Source of the DNA: Pseudomonas sp. BCA17
Lineage (GTDB): Bacteria; Pseudomonadota; Gammaproteobacteria; Pseudomonadales; Pseudomonadaceae
Direction: 5' to 3'
Assembly: GCF_004519405.1 (NCBI RefSeq)
Contig: NZ_SGWI01000007.1
Coordinates: forward strand, 1 to 64,000
Length of the DNA: 64,000 nucleotides
Positions 27,221 through 36,000 of this stretch are shown here, in pieces (the stretch's first letter is position 1; every line of letters begins with the position of its first letter). The notes beneath the pieces are model-generated. The model was not told the origin of the DNA. It worked only from the letters and a program-made list of their open reading frames with translations, and did no database searches. The position numbers and the translations under genes were made by a program.

Positions 27221-27420
27221 GGATCGTTCATCCTTGCTGATGGCTCTATGGGGTGTGACGCAAATTGATCTGGCGTCATCGCAGAGCGTAGACGCTGCTT
27301 TTGTGCTGTGTCTGGCAGTTGCGAAACCGCGGGCGAAACCATGGCTTTTGGCCTAGAGTGACGCATGTTGACGCCGGTGCGGGGTTTGCCCGGGAAGCCG
27401 GCAGTTTCAGGGGAATTGAG

Positions 27421-29034
27421 GTGCGACGGTCTGTGGTAGAGCAAGACGATAAAGTTGGGGTTTTTCCCGCAGTCAATCGCCTCTCGGCGGCCTGGGAAGG
27501 TGCCGGTTGGCTCAGCCGTTTATGGTGGGTGCCGATTCTGGCGCTGGCCATGGCCGTGCGCTTTTATGGCCTCACAGCCTCGGCGATCTGGGGCGACGAA
27601 GGTTCGAGCCTGCTGCTCAGTGAATACGCCATCGACGACCTGTGGTTTCACGCGGCCCATGATGTGCACCCGCCCCTGTACTTTTTCATGTTGCGCGGCT
27701 GGATCGGGCTGTTCGGCGACGGCATCTGGTCGATTCGTGGCATGAGTGCGATTCCCGGCGTGGTCGCGGTGGGCCTGGGTATCTGGCTGACGCGGCAACT
27801 GTCCACCCGTCGCGCTGCCGTGCTGGCGGGTGTGCTGCTGGCGCTGTACCCCACTGCCGTGCGTTACAGCCAGGAAGTGCGCATGTACTCGCTGCTGGCC
27901 GTATGGCTGCTCGCCGCCACGCTGGCGCTGGTGTACTGGGTGCGCCGGCCCGAGCGCATGCGCTACCTGGCGGCCTACGTGCTGTTGATGGCGGCCGGTT
28001 TCTATACCCATTACTTCACAGCCTTGTGTGTGTTGGTGCATTGGGCCTACCTGGGGCTGTTGTGCACGTCCCAGGCGCCGGGCCGGCGTTTGATCCTGCG
28101 CCCCTCGTGGTGGTGCGCCAATGCTCTGATCGTGGCGTTGTACCTGCCCTGGCTGCCGAACCTGCTGGACCTGACCCAACATGTCGAACAGCTCAAAGTG
28201 GGCGGCGATATTGGCTGGGAAGACCCGGTCACGCTGATCTCCGTACCGTCGATGGTCTGGCAGTTCATGCTCCAGGATGAGGGCATCGGCTTCTGGATGC
28301 CGTTGTTCTGGCTGTTCCCGCTGTTGCTGATTGGCGTCGTGGGTGTGACCGCCTGGTATGACCGTGAGGCCCATCGGCCGGCCGGCATGCTGGCGCTGTT
28401 TTTCCTGTTGCCGCTGTTGCTGGTGTATGCGGTGTCGTTTATTTCGCCGGTATTCATCGAGCGCTACCTCACGGTGTATGCCCTTGGCCTGCCGATCCTG
28501 GTGGCCCTGGCCATTGACCGCCTGCCCAAACGCTTGTCGCGTTGGGGTACCGCATTCCTGGTGCTGTTCATCAGCGTGGAACTGCTGGGCGTGAAGAACA
28601 ACGCCACCGTAGACGAGCACGACCAGTTCAACGTGCCGGTGGAGTTCGTCAACCGTAACTATCAGGAAGATGACCGCATCGTCCTCAGTGACATGCTGTG
28701 GTACCTCAGCTACGTCTATTACGACCAGACCGACGCCCAGCTACAGCTCTACACACCACCCAAACCCGACGGTACGCCGACCCGGCCGACCGCCTACGGC
28801 TTTGGCACCTTGGTGGACCAGGACGGTGGGCGCATTTATCTCGACCGCCTGTCGGCATTGCCCGCTGATACCCGCCGCGTCTGGTTGATCAGTGGCGCTG
28901 AACCGCCGGATGAGTTCGCACCGATACCTGCCGATTGGCGCGAGCTTTTACGTCAGGATGGCGGCGGGGCAAGAGCGCGTCTGTTTGTAGTGTGTCGCGG
29001 GCCAGAGCCTTTGCAGCCTGAGAGTTGCCGCTGA
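27421..29034 (+). CDS. Integral membrane glycosyltransferase, GT39/PMT-like
   Basis: This is a 537-residue protein with about ten hydrophobic helices. The first periplasmic loop carries W-G-D-E (WGDEGSSLLLSEYAID), matching the acidic catalytic motif of GT-C enzymes such as PMT and ArnT, followed by HPPLYFFMLRGWIGLFG. A soluble C-terminal domain of about 140 residues follows. Such enzymes transfer sugars from polyprenyl-phosphate donors on the periplasmic side to proteins or lipids. I start it at GTG 27421, with AGGGGA at 27409-27414; the frame is open upstream to 27301 without membrane-protein character. It precedes the sulfotransferase and the giant exoprotein, so O-glycosylation of that exoprotein is an attractive hypothesis. 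Confidence 0.83.
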   Translation: MRRSVVEQDDKVGVFPAVNRLSAAWEGAGWLSRLWWVPILALAMAVRFYGLTASAIWGDEGSSLLLSEYAIDDLWFHAAHDVHPPLYFFMLRGWIGLFGDGIWSIRGMSAIPGVVAVGLGIWLTRQLSTRRAAVLAGVLLALYPTAVRYSQEVRMYSLLAVWLLAATLALVYWVRRPERMRYLAAYVLLMAAGFYTHYFTALCVLVHWAYLGLLCTSQAPGRRLILRPSWWCANALIVALYLPWLPNLLDLTQHVEQLKVGGDIGWEDPVTLISVPSMVWQFMLQDEGIGFWMPLFWLFPLLLIGVVGVTAWYDREAHRPAGMLALFFLLPLLLVYAVSFISPVFIERYLTVYALGLPILVALAIDRLPKRLSRWGTAFLVLFISVELLGVKNNATVDEHDQFNVPVEFVNRNYQEDDRIVLSDMLWYLSYVYYDQTDAQLQLYTPPKPDGTPTRPTAYGFGTLVDQDGGRIYLDRLSALPADTRRVWLISGAEPPDEFAPIPADWRELLRQDGGGARARLFVVCRGPEPLQPESCR

Positions 29035-29064
29035 GTGTGAATAGACATCAAGAAAACGTTGAAA

Positions 29065-29083
29065 TAGTGGCAAATAACCACTA
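29065..29083. other. Small perfect hairpin upstream of the sulfotransferase gene
   Basis: TAGTGG and CCACTA pair perfectly around CAAATAA, 37 bases before the sulfotransferase start in an AT-rich 86-base gap. No T-run follows, so an operator or leader structure is as likely as a terminator. Confidence 0.3.
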
Positions 29084-29120
29084 GTCGCTCCTGCATTCCT
29101 CAGCTACGCTTTGTGCATAA

Positions 29121-29984
29121 ATGGATTTGTCCTGCAAAGTGGTGAAGGGATTGCGGTATCACTTTATTTCCGGTCTGCCGCGTTCCGGCTCGACCTTGCT
29201 CTCTGCGATCCTGTTGCAGAACCCACGTTTTCGCGCGGGCATGAGCAGCCCCGTAGGGACGTTGTTCAATGGCGTGCTGGCGCAGTGCAGCGCCGGCAGC
29301 GAGTTTGGCTCGGTCATTGATCCGGACACCCGCCGCCGTCTTTTGCGCGGCCTGTTTGATGCTTACTACGGCGACAAGCCCTCCACCCCTGTGGTGTTCG
29401 ACACCAATCGCCAGTGGTGCGCGCGCATGCCTGCACTGCACGACCTGTTCCCACAGGCCAAAGTCATTGCCTGTGTGCGTAACGTCGCGTGGATCATGGA
29501 CAGCCTGGAGCGCCTTTACCGCGCCAACCCGTTTGAGAACACCAAGCTGTTCAACGACGATATCGAGCGCAACACCGTGTACAGCCGCGTCGAAACCCTC
29601 GGGCAGCGCAATCGCCTCGTGGGTTATGCCTGGTCGGCCCTCAAAGAGGCTTACTACGGCGAAAACGCCGGCTCCATGCTGATCGTCGACTATGACCTGC
29701 TGTCCCAGGCGCCCGAGCGCGTGATGCGGCTGATCTACGAATTTATCGGCGAACCGTGGTTCGAGCATGACTTCGACAACCTCAGCTATGACGCACCGGA
29801 CTTCGACGAGGCGCTGGGCGTCAGCGGTTTGCATCGGGTCAAGCCAAAAGTCGCGCTGCAACCTCGGCGTACGATCCTGCCGCCGGACCTCTTCGAGCAA
29901 TTTGCACAGATGGAATTCTGGCGGGATGGAACCCTGAGCGCCGCCAACGTGATTCGCACCAAAGCCGACGCCGTGATCAATTGA
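29121..29984 (+). CDS. PAPS-dependent sulfotransferase (tyrosylprotein-sulfotransferase-like)
   Basis: The 287-residue cytoplasmic enzyme has the 5'-phosphosulfate-binding loop GLPRSGSTLL (residues 18-27). A 3'-phosphate-binding segment starts at R120 (VRNVAWIMDSLERLYR). The PRSGSTL form of the loop is shared with tyrosylprotein sulfotransferases and bacterial RaxST-like enzymes. It would transfer sulfate from PAPS to a protein or glycan hydroxyl. An APS kinase gene that makes PAPS lies at the other end of the same cluster (38576-39157). The ribosome site before ATG 29121 is weak. A T-run terminator overlaps its 3' end. The acceptor is unknown. Confidence 0.88.
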   Translation: MDLSCKVVKGLRYHFISGLPRSGSTLLSAILLQNPRFRAGMSSPVGTLFNGVLAQCSAGSEFGSVIDPDTRRRLLRGLFDAYYGDKPSTPVVFDTNRQWCARMPALHDLFPQAKVIACVRNVAWIMDSLERLYRANPFENTKLFNDDIERNTVYSRVETLGQRNRLVGYAWSALKEAYYGENAGSMLIVDYDLLSQAPERVMRLIYEFIGEPWFEHDFDNLSYDAPDFDEALGVSGLHRVKPKVALQPRRTILPPDLFEQFAQMEFWRDGTLSAANVIRTKADAVIN

Positions 29985-29996
29985 TCGCGGTTTTTT
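29971..29996 (+). terminator. Rho-independent terminator overlapping the sulfotransferase stop
   Basis: CCGTGATC (29971-29978) pairs with GATCGCGG (29983-29990, one T-G wobble) around AATT, and six Ts follow at 29991-29996. The stop codon TGA (29982-29984) is inside the hairpin. The structure sits 38 bases before the giant exoprotein start, so that gene needs its own promoter or readthrough. Confidence 0.8.
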
Positions 29997-30034
29997 CATA
30001 GCGGATATTTGCATTCGACAAGCGGGTGAGCAGC

Positions 30035-33000
30035 ATGTGGTGGAGTAAAGGCAAGGCACGGCAGGCAGCGACAGGCGCCAACACTCTGGCGACGCCGATG
30101 ATCATGTTCCTGGAACCACGCATGTTGTTTGACGGCGCGGTCGCCGCCACCGTGGTTGATGCCGCGCAGGTTGACAGCCACGCCACCGCCGATGCGGCAG
30201 CCAAGGCGCCCGCGGCCGAACATCCCTCCGCCAGTAAAGACACCCATGGGCAAACCGACGCGCCGGCGACATCGGCACCCGTGGCCGTACCGGGGCAGAC
30301 CGTGGTGTTCGTCGACGCCCGGGTCAAAGACTCCGCCGAGCTGCTCAAGGGTGCAGCTCCCGGCACGCAGGTGGTGCAACTGGATGCCAGCAAGGACGGT
30401 CTGCAGCAGATTGCCGATTACCTGGGCAGCCATCAAGGCGTGAGCTCGGTGCAGCTCATCGCTCACGGCAACACCGGTGACTTGTGGCTGGGCAGTACCT
30501 ATTTGTCGGCGGACAACGTCTCTGCCCGCAGCGAAGTGTTGGCGCAGATCGGCCAGGACATGAATGTGGGCGGCGACATTCTGATCTATGCCTGTAACAC
30601 GGCAGAGGGCACCCGCGGATTGGCCTTTGTCGATTCCCTGGCGCAACTGACGGGCCGTGATATCGCCGCGTCGAGCAACCGCACCGGCGGGGGCGGCGAC
30701 TGGACGCTGGAAATAGCCACGGGCTCCATCGAGAGCCATACCGCGTTGTCGTACCAGGCCATGTCGGCTTACCAGTACGGGCTGGCCACGATTACGGTGA
30801 CCAATAACAGCGACATCGGCGCCGGCTCATTGCGCCAGGCCCTGAGCGATTCGGTAGCGGGTGACACCGTCACTTTCAGCTCAAGCATGACGGTGAACCT
30901 GAACTCACAACTGATCATCACGAAGAACGTCACGGTCGAAGGTGATCTGAACCGCGACGGCGCGGCGGACGTGACCCTCAGCGGGCAGTACAAAACCCAG
31001 GTACTGAGAGTGAACAGCGGGGTTACCGCGACACTGGATGGCCTGGTCATCACCCAGGGACTGGTGGCCGGTAATGGCGCCCAGGCCGGTGTCGACGGCA
31101 CCGCGGCGATGGGCGGCGGTATCGCCAACTTCGGTAACCTGACCTTGAATAACGTCACGGTGACCAGCAACGCCGCCTCGGGTGGCGGTGGTGGCGGCGG
31201 GGTGACTGCGCCATACGCCGGTGGTGCCGTCGGCGGTGGTGGCGGCGGCGGTGGCGCTCTCGGCGGACAAAATGGTGGTCGTGGCGGTAGCTCCGGCATG
31301 GGCACAGGGGTGTATGCCGGTACTGCCGGCAGCTCCAACCACGGCGGCACGGGCGGCTCCTATAACCCCAGTTATATGGGCGGCAAGGGTGGCAGTAACG
31401 TGGGCGGCGCAGGCGGTATGGGGGTTGCTGGTTACAGTAACGGGGGGAGCGGCGGTACGGCGAACAACGGCATTATTGCCATTGGTGGCGGAGGTGGTGG
31501 TTCCGGATGGGACAGGCCCGGCCGTGCCGGTGCCTCCGCCAGCGGCGGGATCTACAACGCTACCACCGGCACCCTGACCGTTGTCGGCACCTCGGTGATC
31601 TCCAATAACATCGCGGCCGGTGGTGGTGGCGGCGGCGGCGGGGGAAGTGGTGGTGGGAGTGCCGACCCAGGCGGTGCGGCCGGCAAAGGCGTCGGCGCAA
31701 TCTGGAACAAAGGCACGCTGTTGATGACCGCCGCCAACTTTGCGGCCATGAGCGGCAACATTGGCGGCAGCGGCTCCGGCGGCCAGGCGGCGGGCGGAGG
31801 TGCCACAGGTGCTTCCGTGGCGGCCACGAACAATATCTTCAACGACGGCGGCACATTGAACACCGCCTACGCGCCTGCGCCGACCGCGACCATCGTGGTG
31901 AGCAACGCTGCACAGCACCTCGGCAGCACCTCGCTGGTAACCATTACCTTTAACCAGGCGGTGACGGGTTTCACCAACGCCGACCTGACGGTCGCCAACG
32001 GTACCCTGTCTGCTGTCAGTTCCAGTGACGGTGGCACCACCTGGACCGCCACCTTCACCCCGAGCTCAAGCACTACCAGCGCGACCAACCATATCGTCCT
32101 CGACAACACCGGGGTGGCCAGTGTGTCGACAGGCACGGTGGGCAGCGGCACCACCGCATCGAATAACTACAGCATTGATACCGTGCGCCCCACCGCCACC
32201 GTCTCGGTGGTCGCGCCTACGCTGAGCACCACGGTCAACTCGACGGTGAACATCACTTTCAGCGAAGCGGTGAGCGGTTTCACCCTGTCCGACATGACGG
32301 CGTCCAATGGCACGCTCAGTAACCTGGCTACCAGCGACAATATCCACTGGACCGCGACCCTGACGCCGACGGCCTCTAATAGCAGCACTGGCAACGTCAT
32401 CACCCTGGATAACACCCTCTATACCGATACCGCGACCAACACGGGTACCGGCACGACCACGTCCAATACCTATGCGATCGACACCCAACGGCCCACCGCG
32501 ACCATCGTAGTCGCCGACCCCGTGCTGTCTGCCGGTGAAACCACCCTGGTGACTATCACCTTCAGTGAGGCGGTCACCGGTTTCACCAACAGCGACCTGA
32601 GTGTGCCCAATGGCATCCTGAGCACGGTGAGCAGCAGCGATGGTGGCGTCACCTGGACCGCTACCTTCACCCCGACAGCCGGCATCAACGATGCCACCAA
32701 CGTCATTACCCTGGCCAACACTGGCGTCGCCGACCTGGCCGGCAACGCAGGTTCGGGCACCACCAGTTCAGCCAATTACACGATAGATACCGTGCAACCG
32801 ACGGCGACCATCGTGGTCGGCGACAACGCGTTGAAAGTTGGCGAAACTTCGTTGGTGACCATAACGTTCAGCGAAGCGGTGTCAGGTTTTACCAATGCCG
32901 ACCTGACGATTGCCAACGGCACATTGAGCGCGGTGAGCAGCAGCGATGGTGGCGTCACTTGGACGGCGACTTTCACGCCGACCAACAACATCACCGACGC

Positions 33001-36000
33001 CAGCAACCTGATCACGCTGGATAACGGCGGCGTACAGAATGCCTCGGGCAACACCGGCAGTGGCACCACCACGTCCAACAACTACGCCATCGACACCCAG
33101 CGGCCAACAGCGAACATTGTGGTGGCGGATACCGCGCTGGGCATCGGGCAGACTTCACTGGTCACCATTACCTTCTCCGAGGCGGTCACCGGTTTTACCA
33201 ATGCCGACCTGACGATTGCCAACGGCACATTGAGCGCGGTGAGCAGCAGCGATGGTGGCATTACCTGGACAGCGACGTTTACACCAGCGGCCGGTATCAC
33301 CGATACCAGCAATGTCATCACCCTGGATAACACCGGCACCACCGATTTGGCTGGTAACGCCGGCAGCGGCACCACCGACTCCAATAACTACGCCGTCGAC
33401 AGCCAACGCCCGACCGCGACCATCGTGGTGGCTGATTCGGCGCTGACAGCCGGTGAAACGTCACTGGTGACTATTACCTTCAGTGAAGCCGTGACCGGCT
33501 TCACTAACGCCGACCTGACTGTCGCCAACGGCACTTTGACAGCGGTGAGCAGCAGCGATGGCGGCATCACCTGGACCGCTACCTTCACCCCGACAGCCGG
33601 CATCAACGATGCCACCAACGTCATTACCCTGGCGAACACTGGCGTCGCCGACCTGGCCGGCAATGCAGGTTCGGGCACCACCAATTCAGCCAATTACACG
33701 ATAGATACCGTGCAACCGACGGCGACCATTGTGGTCGGCGACAACGCATTGAAAGCTGGCGAAACTTCGTTGGTGACCATAACGTTCAGCGAAGCGGTGA
33801 CAGGTTTTACCAATGCCGACTTGACGATTGCCAACGGCACATTGAGCGCGGTGAGCAGCAGCGATGGTGGCGTCACCTGGACGGCGACTTTCACGCCGAC
33901 CAACAACATCACCGACTCCAGCAACCTGATCACGCTGGATAACGGCGGCGTACAGAATGCCTCGGGCAACACCGGCAGTGGTACCACCACGTCCAACAAT
34001 TACGCCATCGACACCCAGCGGCCTACAGCGACCATTGTTGTGGCGGATACCGCCCTGGGTATCGGCCAGACCTCGCTGGTGACGGTGACGTTTTCCGAAG
34101 CGGTGAGCGGCTTCAGCAACGCCGACCTGATTGTCGCCAACGGCACCTTGAGCGGGCTGGGCAGCAGTGATGGTGGCATTACCTGGACAGCGACGTTTAC
34201 ACCGGAGGCCGGTATCACTGATACCAGCAATACCGTGCGTCTGAACAATAGCGGTGTTCAGGATGCCGCCGGCAACAGCGGTATAGGTACGACTGATTCC
34301 AACAGCTACGCCATCGACACGCAACGCCCGACGGCGACCATTGTGATTGCCAACCCTGATTTGAACGTTGGTAGAACCAGCCTGGTGACGGTTACTTTTT
34401 CGGAGCCGGTGACGGGGTTCGACAATCGCGACTTGCTAATCAGCAATGGGACGCTCACTGCCTTGGCCTCCGCCGATGGTGGACGCACCTGGACCGGTGT
34501 GCTTACGCCCTATGCTGGCTTCGATACAACCGACAATGTCATTTCTCTCAATAACGGAGGTATTCAAGACCTTGCGGGGAATACAGGGGTTGGTTCGACC
34601 CTTTCAAATACGTACGACGTCCACACCTCAAGGCCCATTGCAACGATCGAGATCAGTGACCCGGTGCTGGGCAAATTCGAGCGGCAGTTTGTCACGATTA
34701 GGTTCTCTACGCCGGTGTTCGGGTTCAACCTCGCCAGCTTGCAAGCCGCCAATGGCACGTTCAGCGAACTGACCCAATATGGCTCCACGCTGTATTCGGT
34801 GTTGTTCACGCCCAACGCTGATACAACCGTCGCTAACAATGTAATCACCCTGGACACCAGCACTGTTCGTGATGCCCACGGTAATGCAGGCGTCGGCACA
34901 GCGGTGTCGCCAGCTTTCGCAGTGGACACAGTACTGCCCACCGCCACCCTGACGCTTTCCGATACCTTGCTGGAACCTGGTGAAACCGCCATTGTGACCG
35001 TGACGTTCTCGGAGCAGGTCACCGGGTTCGACAACAATGCGATCATCAATTTGCGGTCAGCCACGCTGAGTACGTTTTATAGCCCGGATGGCGGCATGAC
35101 GTGGCGAGCAACGCTTACACCTACTCCGGGGGCTGGTTCTTCGGGAAGCTACCTGATCGGCTTGTCTATGGCATATGTCCAGGACTTGGCCGGCAACTCC
35201 AACTACGGCCTCCCTATGCCGATGGTCTCCTACCAGGTCGACCATGCGCCGCTGACGTCCAGCGTCTACGTGGACTCCCAACGTTTGACGAGCAACGGAC
35301 CGACCACTGTTCACATCTACTTCAACAAGCCCGTGACTAACTTTGACCTGAGCGATCTCAGCGCGGATAACGGTGTGCTCTCCAACCTTCGCAGCAGCGA
35401 TGGTGGTGTCAGTTGGCAGGCAACGTTGACCCCGTTCGCGAACATCACCAGTGATCAGAACGTAGTTCGGCTCAACAACGTGGGCGTGACCTATAACGGC
35501 GGCAGCATCGGCTTGGGCATTACCACTTCGGGCAACTACACGGTCGACACCCAGCGCCCTACCTCAACCATTGTCATCGACAAAACAAGCCTGGCCCTTG
35601 GAGACCAGGCGACGGTGACCATCACCTTCAGTGAGGCGGTTGAGTTCTATAACAACCCGCAAGCCCAGAACGCTTGGCTGAGTGGCCTGAAAACCGTTGA
35701 CGGCGGCATCACCTGGACCGCGACCCTCACGCCTCAGGGCTACATCGAAGACACCAGCAATATCGTGACCCTGGACAATACCCGCGTTCATGATCTCAAC
35801 GGCAACGCGGGGCTGGGTACCAGCACGTCAAACAACTACACCATCGACACCCGACCACCCACCGCGACGATTGTGGTCGATAAAGACACGCTCGCCGGCG
35901 GCGACACGGCCAACGTCACCATCACCTTCAGTGAGGCGGTTTCCGGCCTGAAGCTGGATAACCTGCGGGTCTCCAGCGGTGTTCTGAGCAACTTGAAAAG

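Noticed and set aside
31867..35064. Series of about 100-codon minus-strand frames spaced by 306 bases
   Set aside because: Their regular spacing is caused by the Ig-like repeats of the plus-strand exoprotein; they are not separate small genes.
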